Below, one piece after another: positions 23,601-34,058 of a stretch of 64,000 nt of DNA. The translations under genes were made by a program, and so were the position numbers. Positions within the stretch are counted from its first letter, which is position 1. Each line of letters begins with the position of its first letter. The DNA is from Balanoglossus misakiensis (Eukaryota > Hemichordata), in assembly GCA_040954595.2 (NCBI GenBank), contig CM082588.2:12276001-12340000 (forward strand), given 5' to 3'. The notes under the pieces were generated by a model. That model was not told where the DNA came from. It saw nothing but the letters and a program-made list of their open reading frames with translations, and did not search any database.

Positions 23601-26600
23601 AATGATACTGACATCATTGATTTTGCTGATGATTGTCAATTTAATATTCAGTTTTCCTATACATTACCTTGATACACCCCTGGTACGTTCTTCAACTAAA
23701 CCCAGGATCATCAATTGACAGTATGCTAAATCATTTTCTCACAGAGAGAATGATTTATTGTTGGCGAGACATTCCTTCTAATGTGAAAGTCCAAATCAAA
23801 GACAGCATAGACGGAGCACCTGAACCTTCTGAACGTATGTTTTTTTATTTATTTGATTATACATGTACACTTAGTTACTTTGCTATATGTTTCACTGTTA
23901 CAAATATAGAACTGAAAATATAGTTAATTTTCATAATTTCTCTTTGAGGGGTCACTGTATAAATATTGACATTGTCACGGTATCAATTTACCCCCAGAGA
24001 TACTACAGAAGTAGAAACCCTTAAATGAAAAAGTGATTGTCATTTACTCTACTTTAGGGAGAAGGGAGGAAAAGGAACATCATTTTGTTTGTTTTCTTCA
24101 TTATAGATGACAGCGTAAAGCATGTTGACTTCTGGGTAACAGAACCCAATTTAATATGTTTGGGGATTCACAGAAATGATGGTTATGGCAATAAGGTAGG
24201 TTTCATACTTTCTGTAGACTGATCATAAAAATGTTAATTATCAAGAGAAAGTGAAGTATAATTCATTGCACCACAACATGTGACTTTTGCTGTAGTTGCT
24301 ATAGGGCATAAGCTCCAGGTCATGAATGATTTGACAACTGAGATGAGACACAAGGATGCTGATCAATGCACATACAGTAGCTGGGGCCAGTGCAGTATTG
24401 TCTTCTACATTTTTCTAAATACAGTCAACCAAAAGAATAAGTAGCTTCTTTTATCCTAGGTAGAGCAAATGATTTAGGATAAATTTAAATTGTATACTAT
24501 TAGTCTTTGAAAAGTTTGATGCTTTTGTGATATTACAGGACAATAGGAGTATAAAAATTCCGAGGTCGATGACTGCTGAAGCACTGTTGTCTCCACAAGA
24601 TTTCCCTGCATTCTGGTCACCCCCTGATATGGAAGTCACTGCCATAGTTGTGCATTCTGAAATAAGGGGCCATATAATGTTGTTAGTAAAGAAGGAGGCA
24701 GATACATGGTAAATATAGTCTGTTTGCTATGTTCTTCTTTGTCATCATTTCGTGTGTAAAGCTGTTAAATACTGAAAAGAATGAATAATCAATAACAGAT
24801 CAGTTTTAGTGAAATTTAGTCTGTGAAGCCTCTTAATTGATGGTGCTCATGAGAACATGTATGTAATTGACTGCAGAAAAGTGATAATTGATATAATTTT
24901 ACAATTTCTTTCTTTGACAAATTACAATTAAAGATAAAGTTTGAGTCTCTATGCATGTTATATTAATGTGTTAAAACTTATCAAATTCCCTGCTATTGTT
25001 AACACATCTCATTTGTTTTTGTCTGTTCAGGGTCATGTATGATGATGACCATGTAACTGAATTTATCATGACTTCTGCCATTCTGAAGTATCTACAAGGA
25101 GGCAATCAACAAGACAGTGTCAATATCCTTTTTCTCTTGAAACCAGAACAGACGCACGTTTCTTGTTACTTCATGTAACATGTTACAAAAAACTGTTGAT
25201 TTTATAGTGGATAAAGTGATCAGTACACAATAATTTTTTGATGTATTTCACAAGTGTCTCAGTGCAGTCCATTTTAGAAATTGATACAAGCTCTGCAGTT
25301 AATGTCTGTTTGTAGGTGATCACTATTACACAGTCCTTGTGTAAACATTAAACTACCGTACACTTTGAAAATAAATAGAATATCAGTACTTTCAAAGAAA
25401 ACTTTAAAGGCTGTAAAAGTGATGAACATGTAGTCATTCTAAAATGGAAAATAGAGTTTTGTTTGTCTTCCTTAATTACTCACTAATAGCTGTGTACTCA
25501 AAGGCCGAAATGTTCAGTCCTTACCCTTCAAAGCTGAGTGATGCTGTGAGGATATCTGCTAAAGAAAGGTATTTTCCTGGTGACAAAACATCCAAACAAA
25601 AGTTTTAGTTGTATGCAAAAGGACAGAACATAACATCTTTCATTTTTTTGCACATTCTATGTAATCAGGCAATATGTGTTTACTGTATCAAATATTCTCA
25701 TTCGACATTGTCTAGCATTCTAATATGTTACCACAGATCTGTATGTGTGAAGACTTTTCATGATATGTCCAATGTTTTTCTTCATTCTGGCAAGAGGTAA
25801 AGGTTATTGTCGTAATCAAAGCCTCATAATGTCACTGAGTGTGTACATGTACTATTGTACCACTTTTTTCTTTTATTTTCCCTGCAGACTTCAGGATTCT
25901 GTTGACTTGAGACAAATAAGTTGTGGATTAGGTAAATATTTATCATATGATAACAAACCATTTTTGTCCTTGCTGTTGAAAATGGAGGGATAAATGGCTT
26001 GTTTCTCATGGAAAAATGATAATATGTGACTTCTATATTTGATGTTGTTAATTTAGAAGATTTCCCTTCTGTACTGCTTAGGGACAGAGTTGATATGACA
26101 GGACGTGTTTTTTTTTCCTTTTAAAAGAGTTGAATAGAGAATTGGTCAGAAGACGAGTTGGGAGAAGACTAAAATCTGTTGTTGGGATGGAGGATATTAA
26201 GAAGAAAGTAGAAAAGCTTGCCATCTGCGCAATAAACAACAAAGCCCGGAGTACAATTAAGAAACAAGAAGAGGAGCCCCTAAATTTATTATTTTATGGG
26301 CCACCAGGCACAGGCAAAACTATGTTTGCTAGGTTGCTGGCAGGTATGTTTCTTTTTGTGTCCATTCAATCTGTTACAATGTATAGAACTCATTAAACTT
26401 TAAAGCTGTAAATTTGTTTTCAATATTAAAGCTTCAGTATTTCTCGTTTTCGCATAAATTTTGTTTGAAACGGCATCTTCAATTTCTAAAAGTACATGAT
26501 AATTGATTCTGAATCTAACAGTTATCATGCCCAGCTCTGTTCATAAACACATACAATTTACAATATAACGAGTGAAGAATGACTTTCTGTCCGGACAGAA

Positions 26601-28638
26601 AGTCAGGCTCTGTGGACACACGTGACTACTGCGCATGCGCACTCAAATGTGAATCTATGCGGAAGAGGTTTGGTCGCCCCAAATCTAGCGCCTCAGCGAA
26701 GAAATGCGCACTAATTCGGCGAAATTCTGGGAAGATAACTATATGGGAGAAATCAGTCGATGGAACCAGATCAAATCTGAAAATGGTCTGACATCAAATA
26801 TCAAAGTGGCACGTTTGCTGATCGAGATGTACAACATTTCCGTTGTAAACAAACCCGCGCATCATTTCAAGTGTTACGGGCAATATTTACAGCTTGCATA
26901 TAGCTACAGTTGCCCAAACCTTTCTTATATCTTCATTATGTAGTATTCCATGATGAATGTACAGGAAAAACGGGCATTTTTCGATGATGAAAAATGGATA
27001 CACACGAGAAATACTGGGGCTTTAACCTATAATTCTCAAATGTTTCAAAAAACACAATGCAAAAGTCAACACCCTTCGTAATTTAATGGTACAGTTTTCA
27101 TTTCACAGAGTACCACTTTCACAGAACTGTGAGAAAATTAGTTTTACCTTCATTTTTATTACTTAATATTTTGTTCCAGGTGCAATATAAAGGATGATAC
27201 CATAATAGGAAATCAAGTTTTATTCAATGTATAAATAGAGAGTTTAGGGAGTATTCCTAGTTTCTTTCCACTTTGCATAGGCTGTACATGGTTATCTTAT
27301 ACCATAGGATTGTGTGTAAAAATGCAAGAAACCACCGATAAAATATTGTCATTTTCTTGAAATTGTCAGAAATAATTCAGAATGAGAATCAAAATCAATA
27401 TCTGCAAAAATAAAATTTATGTCAGACCAGCTTGAGTCTTGGAGTCAGCTCATCTAAAAACTCCTACCATGAAGATCTAAAGTGGGGAGAAGGGATGACT
27501 CAGCAATTTCCTTTTTTTGGGGGGTCATAAAATTGTCGCTAAAATTACCATTGCTTCTCCAATAATTTCCATGTTTGTCTTTGAATCCACACGCACAATT
27601 GTCATATAACTAGATGAAATGTACACAGTGAAGTGGTGAGGGGGGGGGGGGGTATTTCCATATCATGTAAGTCAAAACCTAGTCTGGTAATTTCTATATT
27701 CTAGATACAGCAATCGGTGCAGTAAATTCAAAAGCATTTTTAGTCATGGTTCTACTTTGTGCTTTGCCATTTCAGGATGCTTATATGATGTTGGTATATT
27801 AAAGGAAGAGAAAGTTGTTGAAGTACAGAGAGATAATGTTGTTGCTCAGTATCTGGGAGAATCAGAGAAGAAAATGAAGAAAAAGATCGAAGAGGCAGCT
27901 GGTGGATTGCTGTTTATTGATGAGGCATACTCACTATATAAAGGCAAATCTACGAAGGACTTTGGAGTTGACATAATAAACACCCTTATGCACTATCTCA
28001 CTGGTGACTGTATGAGAGATACCCCAGTATTTGTTCTTGCAGGATATAAGATGGAAATGGAGAAGTTGCTGTCAGCTAATGAGGGTCTCTTAAGAAGGTT
28101 CAGGGAACCATGGATCTTCCAGCCATACACATCTGAAGATCTGAAACAAATAGTGTGCAACAAGTTGCTAATGCAGGGGTTCCAGTTTGAAAGTGGTACT
28201 GATGGTGAGATCCTGGCCCTGATAGAGGCTGTACCGCCTGGATTGCGTGTGAAGTTAAATGCAGGACTTTGTGGTCGCATTATCGACTACATGAAGGATA
28301 GCATCGATGATCGGGTTTGTAATCCATCCAACACGACAGAACTGTTACTTGTAAAGCTAGAAGACATACACAGTGTCAAAGAACAGCTGAGTGGGCAGTG
28401 GGTTGATGATCCCAAAACACACACAACCATTGGGATACAGACTGATCATGTGGAACTGACAGATAGTACTACAGAGATGATATCTATGAAATGCGTGAAT
28501 GTCAATACACAGACAACTGGCCATGTGGAAACTGCACATACACATGCACAGACTGTGATGTTGGGTTCTCTGAACAAAGAGACGCAGACTGACCGACTGG
28601 CGAAACTGATGATCAAGGGACACAGACATATCATGTAA
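17420..28638 (+). CDS. USP-type deubiquitinase fused to a CbbX/SpoVK-like AAA+ ATPase (spliced, transposon-borne)
   Basis: Exons whose splice phases all agree: 17647-18528, 18878-18935, 19500-19627, 21875-22030, 22886-22979, 23697(or 23706)-23834, 24107-24195, 24539-24708, 25031-25122, 25484-25568, 25888-25931, 26128-26343 and 27776-28638 (TAA). They give about 1004 residues. Residues 1-110 form an unknown domain and 110-295 a Ser/Thr-rich linker. The USP Cys box GLPNPGNYCAVNA follows (Cys about 322), then PNLICLGIHRNDGYGNK, the His box VVHSEIRGHIML (His about 560), MYDDDHVTEF and the closing strand IIAVYSKAE. The AAA+ part has Walker A GPPGTGKT (703-710), Walker B GGLLFIDEAYSLY (D766, E767) and the RRF arginine motif in GLLRRFREPW. 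FIDEAYSLY with VVEVQRDNVVAQYLGE is typical of CbbX. Expected activity is removal of ubiquitin coupled to ATP-driven remodelling; the fusion's real job is unknown. ATG 17420 opens a 79-codon frame that stops at 17659 and overlaps the main frame. Confidence 0.85.
19730..20080 (+). repeat. Dispersed intronic repeat with ATGG/ATGT microsatellite
   Basis: The block starts ataccatgggaccttatggg, passes through GGAT/GTAT repeats, then cacatcaaaaacttgaaaac. A second copy is at about 22300-22550, and a reverse-complement relative at about 57400-57565. It lies in the intron after the Cys-box exon. Confidence 0.7.
20280..21275 (+). repeat. Tandem array of a ~240-bp unit (about 4-5 copies)
   Basis: Each unit contains cacctgtgacacctgcatat, gtgcatacctaattccaggc, accagtata, gtgacctttgacctac and catcttggcatcc-like blocks, the latter two absent from one shortened copy near 21084. 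Dispersed relatives are at 10390-10625 and 22140-22270. The array sits in the intron between exons 19500-19627 and 21875-22030. Confidence 0.8.
22980..23705 (+). other. Probable U12-type (minor spliceosome) intron, ATATCCTTT donor
   Basis: The upstream exon, in phase 1, meets ATATCCTTTG at 22980, an exact U12 AT-type 5' splice site. No usable GT donor is nearby; reading on gives a stop at TAA 23008. At the 3' side two acceptors keep the frame. One is AC ending at 23696 (branch-like TACCTTGAT at 23665, A 24 bp away). The other is AG ending at 23705 (branch-like TTCTTCAAC at 23688, A about 10 bp away). Either joins to SSIDSMLNHF in frame. Confidence 0.65.
25123..25483 (+). other. U12-type AT-AC intron inside the USP domain
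   Basis: The donor ATATCCTTT at 25123 is an exact U12 consensus. The branch site TTCCTTAAT at 25469-25477 is one base from the TTCCTTAAC consensus. The acceptor CAC ends at 25483, 8 bp after the branch A. Splicing joins phase 1 to phase 1 and yields QDSV-I-IAVYSKAEMF, which restores the last strand expected of a USP domain. Reading through instead gives a short frame that stops at 25178. Confidence 0.8.
26430..27021. mobile_element. TTAA-type element with a GC-rich core, in the intron that splits the AAA+ domain
   Basis: The ends AGCTTCAGTATTTCTCGT...ACGAGAAATACTGGGGCT are inverted and flanked by TTAA at 26426-26429 and 27022-27025. The core (26580-26900) is richer in CpG, has an NRF-1-like GCGCATGCGC at 26631-26640, and holds an ATG-started frame at 26704-26943 (FWEDNYMGEISRWNQIKSEN). 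That frame could be the first exon of the parent element, though I cannot name it. Confidence 0.65.
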
Positions 28639-28711
28639 AACTGAGGTCAACAATGGGACAGAGACTAGTTTGACTTTCTATTATGTCTCACCAGACAGGT
28701 ACAATTATCAA

Positions 28712-29588
28712 GAGCAATCTGATTAAAATTAGATGTAGTGTTGGGCGCCATATTTACTTTTGCTGATTCTTGGCTGTTCTGTTAAAAAGAGACGCCCACA
28801 CTACATCTAAACCTATGCCATAGAAGATCTCAATCAGAGCGGTAGTCTCGGTTACCCAGACGCCTTTGCTCTTCCGATGCTCTCCAGAAAAGGGTCTGGG
28901 GAAATACTATTGAAAGCTTTGTAAAACAAAATGGCCGATGTCAGGATTTTGATCATCGCCTGCTTGGCTGAGCTGTCAGTATGACCTTGGTCACTGATTC
29001 TCGACAATGTGTGATTATTTGTCATATCTTCATATCAAGAGACCGGTACTTGTTGGTTGATGCGAAAGGCAAAAGGCGTCCTCTGTTAGCATTGTTGGAG
29101 AAATTATACGAAATATCTTTAGTAGACGATTGTCGAAACTATTGCAGTGACCCGGGTCATACTGACAGCTCAGCCAATCAGGCGATGATCAAAATCCTGA
29201 CATCGGCCATTTTGTTTTACAAAGCTTTCAATAGTATTTCCCCAGACCCTTTTCTGGAGAGCATCGGAAGAGCAAAGGCGTCTGGGTAACCGAGACTATC
29301 AGAGCGGTTGTTTAGAAAACTGGAGGTGTGGAAAAACAAACAAACTTGAACAATAGAAGTTAGTTTCCAGCGCGTGGCCAGTTCCGAAGTGTTAGGAAAG
29401 CCGCTCTGTGATTGGTCGAATGGATCCATTTGCCAAAACTAGATGTTCTATGGCATAGGTTCAGAATGATGTAGTGTGGCACGTACACCAAGAACAGCCA
29501 CGGCAGAGAACAGAACAGCCAAGTCAAAGACAGAGAACAGAACAGCCAAAGACAATGCCAAACTTATCTGATTTTAACCAGATTGCAT
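28712..29588. mobile_element. Outer foldback MITE carrying a nested Mutator-like MITE
   Basis: Outer arms are inverted copies: gcaatctgattaaaattaga (about 28714) against ttatctgattttaaccagat (about 29564). Nearer in are cctatgccatagaa (about 28812) and ttctatggcatagg (about 29446), and the ggctgttct / agaacagcc blocks. The core is interrupted by the 28843-29298 element. It lies just past the stop codon of the USP-AAA gene and may form part of its 3' UTR. Confidence 0.65.
28843..29298. mobile_element. Mutator-like MITE with 144-bp TIRs and a 9-bp target duplication
   Basis: The arms 28843-28986 and 29155-29298 are nearly perfect inverted repeats starting TAGTCTCGGTTACCCAGACG. TCAGAGCGG is repeated directly at both outer edges (28834-28842 and 29299-29307). 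Long TIRs with a 9-bp duplication fit Mutator-like elements. The near-identity of the arms suggests a recent insertion. Part of the terminus (GGTTACCCAGAC...CTGC) is echoed near 59608-59660. Confidence 0.85.
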
Positions 29589-29599
29589 CAAGAGCAGAG

Positions 29600-30703
29600 A
29601 GGTGGTGAACAATTATCCCTTTCACCTCTCTGGTGCCGTCCAAATCCATTGTTCTCTATGGTAAGGTTGGACCTCTAGAGGGAACTGGGGGTGAAAGGGT
29701 TAAGGTCATATTGTAATTCACTTACAAGCATTTAAATATTCTTATATGAAAATGAGTATTATTCTTATATGCAAAAATAGCTCTATACTATTATAGCTCC
29801 TATCACAGCCGTTTTAGTGATCTTTTTCACTCGTTTTTTTGTTTCAAAGCTGTTTTATTATTCCTTAAATCATGCTAGAAATAGGTGATCATTTTAATGT
29901 GGATGTAATTTTGTTGATTAAAGCACCACATGGTTCTGACTCAGAAAAAGGTTTTTCTTTGGTTACTTGAATAGCTGTAACTTTTGACGTTTTTTTTTAA
30001 ATTATTTAGCTTACCAATGCAACATTGACGTGTATACAGAAGCATTATTATTATAAATTGCATTCAACTTGGGACACAAAAGCATTTATCAAAAATAACA
30101 TCGGTCATTACACATGCACTGGCTATGTTGACAACCAGAACACGGCCATATGTAGTAGAACAAGAATCTGGTAATACACAGAAGCAGAATACGGATAAAA
30201 CAGTAAAATGTTACTACTAATGTTGCTTTAAAATGGCATAAAGTACTGACCTGTGGTAGGGGAAAAAATTGGCATTTTCTGAAACCTTGGTGTAAATGGA
30301 TTGATAAAGGCACTACTTGTACACACCAGTGGACTTTAGTATTTCCATTTATTGACAAAAATCTTCAAACCAGGTCAAAATGTAGGTGTCAATCTAAACA
30401 CTGTCCCTGTTATTTTTTTATGTACAAGAAAACAAAGTAACTGCTACCTATATGATTTTGTGGAATACCAAGTCTGACATCAATAAATGTTTACAAGTTT
30501 TTTCTATGGTGTATTGAGCCATTAATAAAGTGTGTTTTTTTTTTTTGCAATGATGTCTTGTTGCTGTAATCAGAGCACATTCTTCAGTTCAGCATTGCCA
30601 GTTAAAAAGATACATTAAAATGTCAATGAATAATAACAATGTCGCAAACATTTTCATTTCTTCTTATCTCTTTGATAAATGGCCAAAGTACATTACATGT
30701 TAA
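29600..30703. other. Non-coding interior of the giant transposon
   Basis: No supported gene is seen between the USP-AAA 3' end and the TTAA MITE. The AT-rich sequence contains possible AATAAA-type signals on both strands for the two convergent genes, but none can be assigned. Confidence 0.5.
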
Positions 30704-31042
30704 AGCCTCTGGAGCTGCCACTTTTGCATTATTTTCATGAATTAATTTAAATTGGTCCATCAAAATAAGCTTGCTGTTAGGTATAAACAAACATCTTATC
30801 CATGCCTGATCATGGCTGTATATAGCGATCTGAAAACGCCATGTATGAAAACGGTGCCGCACCGATTTAATCAGCTTCCATACAAACAGTACGAGGCTAT
30901 ATTTGTATATGTCGCCAAGAGATGACAAACTGATGCAAATGCAAGTAATATGGCTTAATGGTGAGGATTTTAGAGGATAGGGAATATATTTGAAGTATTT
31001 TACTGTGGAAAAAATATGCAAAATTTGGCAGCTATAGGGGCT
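30704..31042. mobile_element. TTAA-type MITE
   Basis: The ends AGCCTCTGGAGCTGCCACTT...AAATTTGGCAGCTATAGGGGCT are inverted, with exact TTAA at 30700-30703 and 31043-31046. It is the same family as 14464-14766. Confidence 0.8.
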
Positions 31043-31257
31043 TTAAAGGTATACAGTCTCCGATGCAAATTAAGCCACATGTACCAGCATGGAAAGTGGA
31101 AATTTAGCCACTAATATCTCTTGTTTTCAGTAGGTAGCCATGTGAAAAGAAGTGTGCCACTTCATCATGGTTATCAAAAGATTTATACACACCCTTGTAA
31201 CCATACATGGGTAACCGGTATGTGTAAATTGGAGGTGATTGTATTTCTTTATGGATA

Positions 31258-34033
31258 TTAAAATGACATTTGTCTGATTAAGGAACATGCTCTAGTGTAA
31301 ATATCAATACCCTTTTCATCACTTGCTGCTAATGGATCTATCCTTTCCTGTAGAGTCTGAAAACATTGCTCATAATTTGACAATTCAAATGTTGGTGATA
31401 GCATTTCATTATTTGATTCTTCATCACTGTTGACAGTGATGTATTCTTCATCACTGTTGACAGTGATGTCAGTTTCCACTCCATAAGTGGCATAATCTAT
31501 GTTCTCTGGATCTAACAGTTCTCTGATAGCAGTTTTATCAGAATTTTTGAATGCAGTAACACTTTGCAGCCACAGCTGATTCGGACTCAAATTGTGTTCT
31601 GTTTGCAATCTATGTTCATTCCAGCCTTTCCTAAAAACTGTCAGTGAATAATTTATACGAGGAAGAAAAACAAAATGAAGACACAGTATCTCTATAGGAT
31701 TATCAGGATTTAAAAGACCCTGGCATTCCATCTGTAGAAAAACATCACGATAGTATTCCAAACAACATTTAAATGTATCTTGATGTAATCGTTCAATTCT
31801 TTGATTATAAATTGATGATCCAACAATGTGTGAACCTCTGTTGTCTCCACGGTGTGCCAGCATGAAAGCTGCAACCGTTGTATTTTCCATCCCATAATCA
31901 GATCTGACACGGGACGGAATGCCATATTCTTGCACTGCACCAAGGAAACCATCTAAAACAGTTGATGCCATCTTGTTGTTGGCAGCAATGAGGTAGACAA
32001 CTACTCTAGAATACCCATCTATTCCACCATGAACATATAGTCCCCATCTTTGTAATTTTTCCAGGCCATCTGCAAAAAATGAAATATGTATTAAGCCTTA
32101 TGAAACTCTTGATAAATGTACACGTAGATCAATTCTATTGGCAAGGAGGACTATACATCACACACTTATTAATTAAGTTCAATATTCAGAAAAGCAGCAA
32201 TCCACATACATAATTATGGTAAATGTTTCACTAAGAAATAAAATCAACATGGAAAAACAGCATCATGGCAATGATGCTTAAGCTAGCTTCAGATTTAGTT
32301 TGGCATTCAGTTTTGGTTTCGTGGGATGCAGGCCCACTTCATAAAACTGCATTTCCAGCTTCCTCACCCAAATTAGTCTTAAGTATAAAAAGAATATGCT
32401 GAAAGACGAGTACACATGATCAATTGCTCAATGTATGACATGTACAACATTTTAGCACTTTAAAGTTATATTTAGATGTGGAAAATTATTTTTTTTATCA
32501 CATCAAATATGTACCTCAGAAGTGCATAATTGATTGGAATGTAAATTAAATATGAACACGGCCAAATGTGATCAAAATATTTTTCATTCTAAATAGGGTT
32601 TCCTAAACTACAACTATACAAATCAGCTCTTGATGCACAATTACTCTCCGTTACTCGAAACCGAAGATGTATCTGTATCAGACTGAGTCTAACTTAAGCA
32701 TCTTTATGACAACTGTTCAATATTGAGTATTATATTATACCAGTATATTGATGGTGTAAATCACGCTATTTGATTGGTCGAGACACGACACGTGACCATG
32801 GTATATTAGCCATATACCACAGTCATATATCTTAGTCAAAGAAAATGCCTTTTTAAAATGTTTTATGCAAAGTTTCAATATACTGGCATAATATAATAGC
32901 AATAAAACACCCCCAGCCATGGTATACCACGAGATTTTGACCAGTTCGTGCGTATATGTCGTGAACTGGTCAAAATCTCGTGGTATACCATGGCTGGGGG
33001 TGTTTTATTGCTTAAATACAATAGTTCCATTTGAAAACATGCAGTGGTTTTAAGATTTCACTGACACGCATACACCTACATAGATAGATAAATACATAAA
33101 TAGATACATGATACATACATATTTACATGCATGCATGCATGCATGCATGCATACATACATACATACATACATACATACATACATACATACATACATTACA
33201 TGCATGTACGTACATACTATCTATCATAATAACTTTGTGTAATGTAAACTCTTACCAATATGCCATAAACTTTGTGCTGCCGCCACATTGTACACACCAT
33301 GCCTTTTACTTTTCATTCTCAAGAGTGGCCAACGCAGGGCTCGTTCAAAAGGTTCAATCCTCTGGAGACTTTCTCTTATTCGCTGTCTTTGAACGGAAAC
33401 TTTCATAGATCTCAGAATACCTTCCACGATTCTTTCTCCGCAATGCTTAAAAGTCGATTCCTTGATTCTGCGTATGTGCATGTCAAGATCTGCATCACTA
33501 ATGGGATTGTACTTATCTGTGAAATCATACCCTAATGATTTCAATCTTCTCCATAATGTTTGACGAGATATTTGGAGCATTTCTGAGATATCTTTCATTT
33601 TGAACCCGTATTCGATAAATAATTGTACCTTGTCATCAATATCATATGGTGGACGTCCAGGTTCACCAGTTCGAATAGTTTCAGTCTCAGATAGTCCACA
33701 GTTCACATCACGAGACGTATTAACATTCCCAATCGTAACTCAAGAGCGAGGACTGTTTCCAGAGTTAGAGCTCCATATTTCCAAAACAGATTGCAACGCA
33801 ATATGTACAGAGTTCAAGCAATCCAGTAACAAATGAATGTCCTGCACAGAAACGGCCATTACATGGTGCTGCACCGCTTCTCTTATGTTCAGTGTGTAAC
33901 GTATCATAGAGACAGTTCTCTCGACCATGTTACACACCACTCGCCGGTCATTTAGACCAGACGGTAACCTGTTTCTGTGGTCTGGAACAAGTATCTTCAC
34001 TTCCTTCACGAAGGAATCCCATAACGGCGCCAT
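31258..34033 (-). CDS. Transposase with helix-turn-helix and integrase-type DDE core (IS3EU-like), one nonsense codon
   Basis: It is transcribed leftward from the right TIR. Exon 1 is 34033-33256 (ATG in AACATGG context, MAPLWDSFVKEV) and exon 2 is 32069-31258. Donor G|GTAAGA and acceptor TTGCAG|AT join phase 1 exactly. The predicted length is 529 residues, with TGA at 33742-33740 (codon 98). Residues 126-165 form a helix-turn-helix (GRPPYDIDD...ISRQTLWRRLKSLGYD). The catalytic core reads LWHID (Asp260), VRSDYGMEN (Asp317) and NQRIERLHQD (Glu352), a D-56-D-34-E spacing typical of integrase/IS3-fold enzymes. The GRP-HTH, LWHID, GGIDGYSR, GSHI-G and N-RIERL pattern recalls the eukaryotic IS3EU group; I hold that name tentatively. 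The tail has a duplicated ITVNSDEE. It would bind the TIRs and cut and join the element; in this copy the nonsense codon removes the full-length product unless it is read through. Confidence 0.85.
32899..33012. repeat. Perfect-arm palindromic element inside the transposase intron
   Basis: A roughly 48-bp arm beginning gcaataaaacacccccagcc is followed after about 18 bp by its inverse. A longer relative begins at 63899 and runs off the window. Confidence 0.85.
33127..33202. repeat. CATG/CATA tetranucleotide microsatellite
   Basis: Uninterrupted ATGC then ATAC repeats lie in the transposase intron, about 55 bp downstream of the exon 1 donor. Confidence 0.9.
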
Positions 34034-34058
34034 GTTTGCTTCTCTTCGACCCTTATCG

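Noticed and set aside
25123-25178. Reading of the exon at 25031 straight to TAA 25178 as the end of a short USP protein
   Set aside because: ATATCCTTT at 25123 plus the TTCCTTAAT branch site and in-frame continuation at 25484 make this intron sequence.
31258-33706. Retroviral or LTR-retrotransposon integrase
   Set aside because: There is no protease, reverse transcriptase, RNase H or LTR nearby, no HHCC zinc finger, and the gene starts beside a long TIR; a DNA transposon transposase fits.
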